In this document: positions 1 through 6,390 of the stretch, piece after piece
How the letters are laid out: each line of letters begins with the position of its first letter
Numbering within the stretch: position 1 is the first letter of the stretch
Assembly (NCBI GenBank): GCA_001464165.1
Contig: LNEX01000426.1
Coordinates: forward strand, 1 to 13,235
Direction of reading: 5' to 3'
Source of the DNA: a bacterium Ga0077546
GTDB taxonomy: Bacteria; Cyanobacteriota; Vampirovibrionia; Obscuribacterales; Obscuribacteraceae
DNA: 13,235 nucleotides
Translations under genes and position numbers: made by a program
Notes under the pieces: model-generated
The model's input: the letters and a program-made list of their open reading frames with translations, nothing else
Database searches by the model: none
Told to the model about the DNA's origin: nothing

Positions 1-65
1 AGGTACTTATTACAGCGCCTGGTGTAGACATCTAAGACCTTACCACTTACCTGTCAGTTTTTATC

Positions 66-108
66 CTTAGAATTGTTCGCTTTAAGTTAAAATGCACAAT
101 TCTTAAAG
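66..108. other. Competing short inverted repeats beyond the 3' end of the first gene
   Basis: Two overlapping inverted repeats lie in the AT-rich stretch past the stop of the leftward gene ending at 143. One has arms AGAATTGT (69-76) and ACAATTCT (96-103). The other has arms CTTTAAG (80-86) and CTTAAAG (102-108). They share bases, so only one can form at a time. No T-run follows in the leftward transcript, so this is not a standard intrinsic terminator. It could be a weak mRNA 3'-end structure or chance. Nothing else is visible in 1-142. Confidence 0.25.
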
Positions 109-142
109 ATGTCAAGTCGGCTTTTCGTTGTATGTTGGGTCT

Positions 143-856
143 TTATGACATTACTGCGGCTGGCTGCTGTGATTCTTCTTCGGCATCATCATCAGCTTCT
201 TCGTCTGTGTCGTCGTCTTCTTTTTTTAGGGTGCCGAGAACATCTATCTCCGGCTCCTCAAACGAGATGCTTCCGGAGCAGCGTCGCAGGTACACAGTGA
301 TCTCTAGATCGATAACCGGTTCATCTGAGTGCTCATTATCGTCGAGCCAGTAGCCGGTGTAGGTGCCCGAGGCAGTCACGGTCACACCGAAGTCAGTGTC
401 TGTGACCTGGCAATCGTCATAGCTTATCTCTTCGAAAAATGCATTTAATGGCTTAGTCAATTCTTCTAGTTCGATATCTAGCTCTGGACTAAGGTGAGCT
501 GGTAGGTATTCCTCCATGACGTACTCTCCGACGTCGAAACAGTCCCAGACTTCGCCGGTGAACAACTCCTCGTCTTGCACGAATTGCACTAGCTCGTCAA
601 CAAGCTTTGCAGAGGGCGGAAGTTGTTCGGATAACTCTTTTAAGCATCGCCGGCGCTCGTCGACCAGAGACGAGTCAGGAACAAGCACTGCTGCCTGGTC
701 AAGGTAGTCGACGCTATTGCGTTTGTCGGCAAGCAGTGCGGCATGGCTTTTGTAGCCGAAAAAGGCAGCTACAAGCTCGCGGGCGTGCGAAGCTTTGAGC
801 TCAGAATAACTTTCGCGCAGATAGTCAGAACAGGTTTTAGAAACAATATCGGCCAC
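143..856 (-). CDS. Acidic hypothetical protein with conserved short N-terminal motif
   Basis: This gene encodes about 237 aa of unknown function. I place the start at the GTG at 856 because GAGG lies 8 bases upstream; a GTG at 865 in the same frame has no such site. The N-terminus (about residues 15-40) carries a 'SHARELVAAFFGYKSHAAL'-like segment, a helical pattern I associate with hypothetical proteins of mobile and accessory regions; this is recall, not a search. The middle alternates helical and beta-like stretches (TVTASGTYTGYW, then EPVIDLEITVYL). The last ~25 residues are almost all D and E. There is no signal peptide, no membrane segment and no catalytic motif I can name. It lies downstream of the AbiE remnant on the same strand, but over 170 bases away, so it is probably transcribed independently. 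The coding call rests on the long open frame, the start site and protein-like composition. Confidence 0.72.
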   Translation of the reverse strand: MADIVSKTCSDYLRESYSELKASHARELVAAFFGYKSHAALLADKRNSVDYLDQAAVLVPDSSLVDERRRCLKELSEQLPPSAKLVDELVQFVQDEELFTGEVWDCFDVGEYVMEEYLPAHLSPELDIELEELTKPLNAFFEEISYDDCQVTDTDFGVTVTASGTYTGYWLDDNEHSDEPVIDLEITVYLRRCSGSISFEEPEIDVLGTLKKEDDDTDEEADDDAEEESQQPAAVMS

Positions 857-1028
857 GTGTAACACCTCATGTTAGCAGCTGGGCTTAAGAAGGTAGAGAG
901 GAGCGTTTAAGCACTACCACGCCAGCGTGACTATACGAAGGTACTCGGTATGGCACGAAACGTGTCGATCAAATCGTCGTCTTTTTGGTCGCTCATAACC
1001 ATGGCAATCGACTCCAATTTCGAGTATA

Positions 1029-1199
1029 TCATACCGCCGGATCTGTCCTGTTCGCGAGTGCTCTGCCACCATTGGTGGGCAAGAATTTTTTTCTCTGATA
1101 GAGCGCCCTAGAGATTATGAGGTCTTGCTCAATCTGATCATCGCCAGGCCACGGAGCCTGGTTTGTGCGCCAAACAGTCAGCACTGTCCGCGGTATCAT
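1029..1199 (-). pseudogene. abiEii: Truncated AbiEii nucleotidyltransferase toxin (5' remnant)
   Basis: The ATG at 1199-1197 overlaps the TGA of the AbiEi gene (1198-1196) as ATGA, the usual AbiEi/AbiEii junction. Fifty-six codons follow before a TGA at 1031-1029. The first residues (MIPRTVLTVWRTNQAPWPGD, then QIEQDLIISRAL) match what I know of the AbiEii N-terminus (MIP..I..WR..APW....QVEQDL.ISRAL). A short GG.AL segment further on could be what is left of the 'RGGTAL' nucleotidyltransferase motif. The family's S-E-D-I-D metal-binding motif and the remaining ~200 residues are absent: 870-1030 contains no continuation in any frame that I can recognise. AbiEii toxins are GTP-binding nucleotidyltransferases of about 280-310 aa, so this stub cannot be active. 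Neighbouring AbiEi is intact. Confidence 0.85.
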
Positions 1200-1990
1200 A
1201 AGTCTGCCTCGACGCGCTCATTGATGTGAAGCAGCCAGCGACGATTCACCGGTACTTTTTCTGTATTCAAATCCGTTCGCAGGCTGGTCAACCGAGGCGA
1301 CTTTGTGGATAGCCATTTGTGCAATGCATCGGCTAGCTTATTTTTCTCAACCAGCTCAAGAAAGTAGCCTAGTCTCTGGACTACTGAGAGTTCTACACCA
1401 GCCTGCGCAGCAGCTATGAGACCTCGCGCTGTCATCGAGTTCGCCAGTTCAGAAAGAACTGTCACTACATTTCCATAGTAGCCAGCGTCTTGGTAGTACC
1501 GCACAAGATCTAAGGCGGTAGCTTCTGGAGTCGAAACTTTCATGATGCCGGTGGGTGTCTTGTGGTTACTTACTGGAACATCGCCGATATTCCATTTTTT
1601 GAAGAAGCGAATTCGATAGCGGGCTATATCAATTGTGCGATGGGCGCGGTCGCACATGACTTGAAATTCTTGTGGGCGCTGATGCGCGGCTCCGTGCATT
1701 TCAGCTGCGCTAAGCAGCCCGACGTAATAGTCAGACTGCCAATCCTTCATGAGCGCATCAATAAACCACGCCGGTGGCGGGGCTCCTGTGAGTTTGTATT
1801 CCTCTGGTACCACGACATAAAATCCACGTCGAGGGCAGAAGATTCGGCCCTTCTTTTGAAGCCGAAGCAAAGAAAGTTTTATCGCAGCGTCGGATACTGG
1901 AAATTGTTGCTCGATCTCAACGCGATTAAAAGTGTAACGGCCGTGTGCTGGCAGCTCATTTACGAAGTTCGCAATATTTCCTCGGCTCAT
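1196..1990 (-). CDS. abiEi: AbiEi antitoxin / autorepressor of a type IV toxin-antitoxin system
   Basis: This is a 264-aa protein, the usual length for the family, and complete. Residues ~8-62 form a winged helix-turn-helix (FNRVEIEQQFPVSDAAIKLS then a wing ending FCPRRGFYVVVP). Residues 75-115 carry the family signature WFIDALM....YYVGLLSAAEMHGAAHQ.PQ.FQV. The C-terminal all-helical part ends with RRWLLHINERVEA. In AbiE systems AbiEi neutralises AbiEii without stable binding and represses its own promoter through its winged helix. GAGG lies 7 bases before the ATG. The downstream toxin gene is broken, so the protein now has no local partner, although its frame shows no damage. A strong -10 box inside an inverted repeat lies about 70 bases upstream, consistent with continued autoregulation. 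Function as repressor is inferred from the family. Confidence 0.9.
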   Translation of the reverse strand: MSRGNIANFVNELPAHGRYTFNRVEIEQQFPVSDAAIKLSLLRLQKKGRIFCPRRGFYVVVPEEYKLTGAPPPAWFIDALMKDWQSDYYVGLLSAAEMHGAAHQRPQEFQVMCDRAHRTIDIARYRIRFFKKWNIGDVPVSNHKTPTGIMKVSTPEATALDLVRYYQDAGYYGNVVTVLSELANSMTARGLIAAAQAGVELSVVQRLGYFLELVEKNKLADALHKWLSTKSPRLTSLRTDLNTEKVPVNRRWLLHINERVEADL

Positions 1991-2059
1991 AGTCTAGCCT
2001 CACGTTTGCGGAAAGTATTAGTTAGGGGGCACTATTTGATTACTGTACTAGTTGCCAAT

Positions 2060-2078
2060 AGTATTATAAAGTGATACT
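2060..2078 (-). promoter_or_regulatory. abiEi promoter -10 box inside an inverted repeat
   Basis: On the minus strand a perfect TATAAT lies at 2068-2063, about 73 bases before the abiEi start. It is enclosed by AGTAT (2060-2064) and ATACT (2074-2078), a 5-bp inverted repeat with a 9-base spacer. A wider pair, AAAGTAT (2012-2018) and ATACTTT (2074-2080), also brackets the transcription start. The -35 position (ATCGTT) is poor. Known AbiEi proteins repress by binding inverted repeats at their promoter, so this is the likely operator; that assignment is inference. Confidence 0.5.
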
Positions 2079-2101
2079 TTTCGCGAACGATACGGTGGAG
2101 T

Positions 2102-2122
2102 TTGGCAGCAAGTTGCTGCCAA
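2102..2122. promoter_or_regulatory. Perfect 21-bp palindrome (10-bp arms, 1-base centre)
   Basis: Arms TTGGCAGCAA (2102-2111) and TTGCTGCCAA (2113-2122) are perfect reverse complements around a single G at 2112. The site lies in the divergent region between abiEi and the helicase gene, about 34 bases behind the abiEi -10 box. A central spacer of one base is too tight for an RNA hairpin and typical of a dimeric repressor or activator site. Its last four bases overlap the repeat block starting at 2119. The cognate regulator is unknown. Confidence 0.6.
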
Positions 2123-2180
2123 GGTTTGCATTTGCCCCCTACTCCTAATACGTCTGTCGGGCACATTTAGTTCAATCTCT
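2119..2180 (+). repeat. Diverged direct repeat, copy 1 (partner at 8454-8520)
   Basis: Aligned by hand with 8454-8520, 50 of 62 bases agree, with one 5-base gap in this copy. The best-kept parts are CCTAATACGTC (2144-2154) and TTAGTTCAATC (2167-2177). Both copies lie between a leftward regulator gene and a rightward large gene. In each case exactly 50 bases separate the repeat from the TATAAT of the leftward promoter (2063-2068 here). A shorter inverted relative of the block, GTATTAGTTAGGGGGCA, is at 2015-2031. It may be a shared control region or an old recombination boundary. Confidence 0.65.
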
Positions 2181-2291
2181 ATCAGACGCCCAAGAGAGTT
2201 GCAAAAAAAATCGTCTTGACTGCTCACAGCAGAACTTTGCCCGACGTACTAAAATATGTGCCTCGCAAGATCTTGTTGACATGGGGGCGAC

Positions 2292-4820
2292 GTGGATTCT
2301 GGCAGCGGCTCTAGCAAGCGCAAATCTAGTAAAGATGGTGTGACACAGCTCCAGCTGCCGCTGTTGTCTGACGCTTTGAAAGAGTCTGAAACCTTGCGCG
2401 CCGAACTTAATAAACTTCGACAAGAAAACGCTTCACTCAGGGCTGAAATTATCCAAATGAAATCTGCTTCGAGCGCTGCGCAAGTTGCAGAGAACCCCGC
2501 TCGATATTCGGTAGGCGAGTCAATCTCGGCAACCAACTCAATCTCGATAAGCAAGCCGATCTCGGCATCCGAACCAATCTCTCCAAGCCTACCGGTGAAA
2601 GGTGATTCACGCGTTAAGCTTTTTCTCAGTCTCTTTCGAGCTCGAGATGATGTATATGCTGAGAGATGGCAGAAGAATGACGGCACCACTAATTACTCAC
2701 CAGCTAAGTCTCATGATTGGAATAGCCACACGAGAAATGAGCGGGGAAAATTACAGTGTGGGCCAAAGTGTCAGCTCTTGCCGCTTACAGAGAAAGTTGT
2801 GCAAGAGCATCTGAATGGTCAACGAACAGTGGGTATTTATCCGCTGCTCAGAGACGAAACGTGTTGGCTACTCGCCGTCGATTTTGATGATGCCGACTGG
2901 AATGAAGATGCTTTGGCTTTTTTGGAAACATGTGATGCTCATGCGGTGCCCGCTTATCTAGAGCGCTCTCGATCTGGTACAGGCGGCCACGTTTGGATAT
3001 TCTTCGACAAGCCTGTTCGAGCATCGCAAGCCAGAGCCCTTGGTGCTTTTCTCATCTCTGAAACTAAACAGAGGAGACATCAACTTAGCTTTAGTTCTTA
3101 TGATCGAATGTTTCCAAATCAAGACACGATGCCACGAGGCGGCTATGGCAATCTAATTGCGCTTCCTTTGCAGTTAGAGCCGAGTAAGGATGGCAATAGC
3201 GTTTTTGTCGATAGAAATTTGCAGCCCTTTGAAGATCAATGGGCTTTCCTTGAATCAATCGTTCGCATGCGTGTTGCCGATCTCGAATCGATAGTGCAAG
3301 CGGCTTCGGCGCGAGAAGCTATCTTTACAGTTCCATTGTCTTCAGATGATCCCGATTCGGACGAGCCATGGAAGAAGAAAAAGATTCACGACAAGAAACT
3401 GCCGCCGCCGCATCCAGCTGAACTTCAAGTGGTACTCAGCAATATGGTGTATGCGAGGAAGGAGGGTTTTAGTTCTTCTGCATTGTCAAAAATAATGGCA
3501 ATTGCGGCATTTCAAAATCCAGAGTTCTATCAGAAGCAAGCGACGAGGCAGTCAACTTATGACACTCCGCGAGTGGTTTGCTGTGCTGATAGTCTTGAAA
3601 AGTATATTGCCCTGCCGAGGGCGTGCTGGCATAGTTTGGCGGAGCACCTGCTCGAATCAGGTATCAAGTTCAATGTAGACGATAAACGATGTAGTGGCAA
3701 TCTGATTGATGCGACCTTTAAAGGACAGCTTCGCGATGAGCAAAAAGCTGCAGTTGAGAAGATCCTGAGTAATGACCTTGGCATAATCTGTGCTTCAACT
3801 GCCTTTGGCAAGACCGTGGTTGCAAACTACATTATCAGTGAGCGCAAGACCAATACACTGATTCTTGTTCACACACTAGCTCTGGTCGATCAGTGGAAAG
3901 ATAAGCTTGAGCAGTTTCTTAATATGCCGGCAAAGAGCATTGGGCAGATAGGTGGTGGCAAAAACAAGCGAACCGGAATAGTGGACATTGCTACAATTCA
4001 AAGCCTCGTAAAGAAAGGGGATGCCTCAGACATTGTGTCTGAATATGGCCAGATAATTGTTGACGAGTGCCATCATATCTCAGCTTTTAGCTTTGAGCAG
4101 GTGATAAAGAAAGCAAAGGCAAAGTATGTTCTAGGACTAACGGCGACACTCGCCAGAAAGGATGGCCATCAGCCAATAATCATGATGCAATGTGGCCCGG
4201 TCGTGTTCAAAGACTCTTTTAGAAATCGAAAACACTCTGGTGTGAGTCATGTTGTAGTTACGCGCGAGACTGGATTTCAGATGCCAATTTCCTTAGGAGA
4301 AGGCACGAATATTCACGAACTATACGATGCACTTGCAAATAACAAAGAAAGAAATGATTTGATATTCGACGATATCTTGAAAGAACTTGAGAAAGTTCGC
4401 TCGCCGCTTGTGATCACAGAACGTCTTGAACACTTGGATGGACTTGCTGAAAAGTTACAGGGCTTTGCCAAGAATATTATCGTGTTGAAAGGCGGCATGA
4501 CTAAAAAAGAAAGAACAGCAGTATTCGCAAGATTGAAAGCTATTCCAGACAGCGATGAAAGAGTCATTCTAGCAACTGGAAAGTTCATTGGCGAAGGCTT
4601 TGACGATGCTCGTCTTGATACTCTATTTCTGTTATTGCCGATCTCTTTTGAGGGGCGTGTGGAGCAGTACGCTGGGCGACTTCATCGAGAGCATGCCGAA
4701 AAAACCGATGTTCGTATTTACGACTATGTTGATTCAAGTCATCCGATCTTGAAGAAGATGTTTGAGCGCCGCTGTGTGAAGTATCGAAAGTTGGGCTATG
4801 AAGTTGGAACTATTGGGTGA
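2292..4820 (+). CDS. TOTE-type archaeo-eukaryotic primase fused to SF2 (DEAD/DEAH) helicase
   Basis: This 842-aa protein probably acts on invading DNA or RNA as the core of a TOTE-type conflict system. The order seen is: a leucine-rich coiled coil (~27-57); a Ser/Ile/Pro linker built of four 6-residue repeats (77-100); the primase domain (~105-325) with FRARDDVYAERW, HLNGQRTVGIYPLL, the metal-binding D-F-D at 197-199, His233 in SGTGGHVW, and SYDRMFPNQDTMPRGGYGN (269-287); then the helicase with a Walker A variant ASTAFGKT (501-508), DECHH (591-595), TAT (617-619), FIGEGFDD (765-772) and QYAGRLHR (792-799). All key residues are present, so it should be active. The start is the GTG at 2292, the first start after an in-frame stop at 2277, with a G-run 5 bases upstream. 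The gene for a 154-aa protein follows 22 bases downstream. Family assignment is firm; the defence role is inferred from the family. Confidence 0.92.
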   Translation: MDSGSGSSKRKSSKDGVTQLQLPLLSDALKESETLRAELNKLRQENASLRAEIIQMKSASSAAQVAENPARYSVGESISATNSISISKPISASEPISPSLPVKGDSRVKLFLSLFRARDDVYAERWQKNDGTTNYSPAKSHDWNSHTRNERGKLQCGPKCQLLPLTEKVVQEHLNGQRTVGIYPLLRDETCWLLAVDFDDADWNEDALAFLETCDAHAVPAYLERSRSGTGGHVWIFFDKPVRASQARALGAFLISETKQRRHQLSFSSYDRMFPNQDTMPRGGYGNLIALPLQLEPSKDGNSVFVDRNLQPFEDQWAFLESIVRMRVADLESIVQAASAREAIFTVPLSSDDPDSDEPWKKKKIHDKKLPPPHPAELQVVLSNMVYARKEGFSSSALSKIMAIAAFQNPEFYQKQATRQSTYDTPRVVCCADSLEKYIALPRACWHSLAEHLLESGIKFNVDDKRCSGNLIDATFKGQLRDEQKAAVEKILSNDLGIICASTAFGKTVVANYIISERKTNTLILVHTLALVDQWKDKLEQFLNMPAKSIGQIGGGKNKRTGIVDIATIQSLVKKGDASDIVSEYGQIIVDECHHISAFSFEQVIKKAKAKYVLGLTATLARKDGHQPIIMMQCGPVVFKDSFRNRKHSGVSHVVVTRETGFQMPISLGEGTNIHELYDALANNKERNDLIFDDILKELEKVRSPLVITERLEHLDGLAEKLQGFAKNIIVLKGGMTKKERTAVFARLKAIPDSDERVILATGKFIGEGFDDARLDTLFLLLPISFEGRVEQYAGRLHREHAEKTDVRIYDYVDSSHPILKKMFERRCVKYRKLGYEVGTIG
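2520..2591 (+). repeat. Four tandem 18-bp repeats coding a 6-residue linker unit
   Basis: Four imperfect 18-base units, each with a core close to ATCTC at the same offset, run in frame through the helicase gene. They encode SISATN, SISISK, PISASE and PISPSL (residues 77-100) between the coiled coil and the primase domain. An in-frame minisatellite like this can gain or lose units without breaking the protein, changing only linker length. Base-level decay between units shows the array is not recent. Confidence 0.75.
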
Positions 4821-4842
4821 TTGAGCTGGTGGAGTTTTTCAA

Positions 4843-5307
4843 ATGGCCAAGGCAAAGAAATCAAGCATGGAGGACCTCGCCGCGAAGATAGAAGGCGTGC
4901 TAAGTCGCATAAGCGAAGGCGAAATCTGCATGAATTCTGGTCGAACATGGCGTGGGTATCGGGAACCTGAGGAAGCCGCTGCAGAAATCTTTTCTGAAGC
5001 ACTGCAGCCATATTTTAAGCGTGTCGAGAAAGCTTTTGGTAAGAAGGACGACCAAATGGCTCTCATTATTTGCGAGGCCATAATTGCGGCTCTTTATCGC
5101 GTGAAACATAGCGATCAGTTTTCTGACTTTGAGGAGTATGCGCAAGGTGTGCTTGAGGACAATGCCGATTGGGCTGCTCGACTTTGGCGGTCAGCTGGAA
5201 ATGAAGCTTGGGCAGCTGATCGGCGATTTCATCCGGACAGAACTATTCCGGCTGACTTCGTACAGAAGTATGTGCCTGAGTGGCAGTGGCTTTTAAGTGA
5301 AGACTAG
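4843..5307 (+). CDS. 154-aa helical partner of the TOTE primase-helicase, function unknown
   Basis: The start is supported by GGTGGAG ending 8 bases before the ATG. The 22-base gap after the helicase stop indicates co-transcription and probably translational coupling. The protein is mostly helical, charged and soluble, with no signal peptide or membrane segment. Residues ~37-95 (WRGYREPEEAAAEIFSEAL, then a helical pair ending EAIIAALYRV) vaguely resemble helical-repeat segments found beside SWIM zinc fingers or DUF6880-type proteins. That likeness is weak and I do not rely on it. Trp residues cluster near the end (DWAARLW, NEAW, PEWQWLL). There is no catalytic motif I recognise. Because the only intact rightward neighbour is the primase-helicase, a role as accessory, regulatory or immunity factor for that enzyme is the simplest inference. 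It is followed by a convergent operon 72 bases away, so the transcription unit ends here. Confidence 0.82.
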   Translation: MAKAKKSSMEDLAAKIEGVLSRISEGEICMNSGRTWRGYREPEEAAAEIFSEALQPYFKRVEKAFGKKDDQMALIICEAIIAALYRVKHSDQFSDFEEYAQGVLEDNADWAARLWRSAGNEAWAADRRFHPDRTIPADFVQKYVPEWQWLLSED

Positions 5308-5379
5308 TGTTCCATGATTCGTGTGCCGTCTTGCAACCATTGGAAAACATTTTTAGAACCACCCGTTGTCCATAACGTT

Positions 5380-5607
5380 TTAGCCAGCCGCTTGGGCGCT
5401 AGCGTATTTCTTCGTTCTGTCTTTGTCTTCAGAATGCCAAGGTTTGCGTGCGATTCTGCCTGCAGACTGAGCTACCGCATAGTCCATCATCTGCATGCGA
5501 ACTAATGCAAGAAGCTTGCGCTCAAACGGTTCTGCTGCACGCTTTTTTCTTGCCTCAGCTTTTGCCTGGTATATGTCTTCGTTGGATACATTCTGATAAT
5601 TCGTCAT
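5380..5607 (-). CDS. Small basic partner protein of the nucleotidyltransferase module
   Basis: This gene encodes 75 aa, highly charged and helical, with a core AKAEARKKRAAEPFERKLLA followed by a LVRMQ helix. I recall small proteins with an 'A..PF..KL..L..LQ' pattern lying next to nucleotidyltransferase genes in toxin-antitoxin-like pairs; this is from memory and unverified. The ATG at 5607-5605 overlaps the upstream gene's TGA (5606-5604) as ATGA, indicating translational coupling, and I prefer it to an in-frame ATG at 5628. A GGAGG lies 14 bases upstream of 5607 and downstream of the 5628 ATG, so it cannot serve the longer start. The C-terminus is polar (HSEDKDRTKKYASAQAAG). It is probably the antitoxin-like or accessory half of the pair; which half is toxic cannot be read from sequence. 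Confidence 0.75.
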   Translation of the reverse strand: MTNYQNVSNEDIYQAKAEARKKRAAEPFERKLLALVRMQMMDYAVAQSAGRIARKPWHSEDKDRTKKYASAQAAG

Positions 5608-6257
5608 TCTTCGATTTTTCGCCTCCATTTCTCCAAGAGACCATACTTGGTCAGAATTGCATCAAGCTTCTCTTTGCTCGGTGTGGCTGATTCTAGAGCT
5701 GTAGCTATATGTGCCCAATCCTTTGGTCTACCAGCTTCGGCTTTGACTGCAAGTGAGTATTCATACTCAAATATGTGCGTCTTAACATTATCAATCGTGA
5801 CGGATGCAGCATTCTCTAGCGCTTCTTCAACGAGTGGCTGATTCGCTGGCACCAGAAACTGAACATCGACACCCCTGATGTTAATGTACAGATCGTTGAT
5901 TTTGCAGCCTAGCTCCTCTAAGCGTCTATATATTGGTCCCAAATCGATAAGTAATCCTCGATTCGGGATGTAGCAGAACATATCTAAGTCATCGGTTTTC
6001 ACTGGCTGTGCGTAATACATGATTGCTACAGAACCACCAATGGTTGGCTTCTTAATGATTCCTTCTTGCTCCAGCTGGTTAATTACTTCCAGTGCTGGTC
6101 CCAGAATAGGGGGCATCTCTTCAAACAACTCTTCAACCCTCGTCCTGGGCCGTCCCCCCTTAGTCCCGTTCAACCGGCTAGCGTTAGCCCGAGCCGCTGA
6201 TGTGGTTTCTCCACCCAACTTCCCAAGCAATTTAGCAGCCTTTGTTGACTTCTTCAT
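5604..6257 (-). CDS. Nucleotidyltransferase-fold protein with AT-hook-like N-terminus (AbiEii/MNT-like)
   Basis: This is a 217-aa protein. Residues ~65-185 carry the minimal nucleotidyltransferase pattern: IGGSVAIMYYAQPVKTDDLD (73-92) with GGS and the D-x-D-like TDDLD, a third acidic position at Asp131 (GVDVQFLVP), and a late K172...GRPKDWAHI (176-184) typical of this fold. The first 40 residues are basic and contain SRLNGTKGGRPR, an AT-hook-like GRP core that I have seen at the N-termini of such proteins, so DNA binding or self-regulation is plausible. It heads a two-gene operon with the 75-aa protein (ATGA overlap). Nucleotidyltransferases of this kind modify tRNA or protein partners in toxin-antitoxin systems; here toxin or antitoxin status is open. 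The start at 6257 has only a weak GGGA 5-6 bases upstream, but a good promoter lies about 30 bases before it. Confidence 0.82.
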   Translation of the reverse strand: MKKSTKAAKLLGKLGGETTSAARANASRLNGTKGGRPRTRVEELFEEMPPILGPALEVINQLEQEGIIKKPTIGGSVAIMYYAQPVKTDDLDMFCYIPNRGLLIDLGPIYRRLEELGCKINDLYINIRGVDVQFLVPANQPLVEEALENAASVTIDNVKTHIFEYEYSLAVKAEAGRPKDWAHIATALESATPSKEKLDAILTKYGLLEKWRRKIEE

Positions 6258-6286
6258 AAATGTCCCGAAACTGTTACCTGTTGGTC

Positions 6287-6315
6287 AGCATAACCCAAGC
6301 GCTTGGTTCTGGCAA
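6287..6315 (-). promoter_or_regulatory. Nucleotidyltransferase promoter with a palindrome between -35 and -10
   Basis: On the minus strand TTGCCA (6315-6310) is followed by a 17-base spacer and TATGCT (6292-6287), matching sigma70 consensus 5/6 and 4/6 at ideal spacing. The spacer contains the perfect 12-bp palindrome CCAAGCGCTTGG (6295-6306). A dimeric regulator bound there would block polymerase. The predicted transcript starts near 6280, leaving a leader of about 22 bases. Autoregulation by the module's own DNA-binding subunit is the likely logic, but is inferred. Confidence 0.62.
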
Positions 6316-6390
6316 TGCTTAGATTAAGCAGGCGCAGGAGTATCGAGCACATTTGACGGGGCAGTCATCAAGGAAAGGTCTTTGTGGCAT

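Noticed and set aside
918..929. Palindrome CACGC-CA-GCGTG upstream of the first gene
   Set aside because: Too short and without an associated promoter pair; likely chance.
1562..2074. 170-codon open frame on the plus strand
   Set aside because: It lies antisense to the AbiEi gene, has no ribosome site and no recognisable protein pattern; the minus-strand protein has clear family motifs.
2215..2255. TTGACT at 2215 and TAAAAT at 2250 as a promoter for the primase-helicase gene
   Set aside because: The two boxes are 28 bases apart, far from the 16-18 needed; the real promoter of this gene is not clear to me.
2249..2689. 146-codon open frame on the minus strand
   Set aside because: It is antisense to the 5' part of the primase-helicase gene and arises from its serine/isoleucine repeat codons; no start signal.
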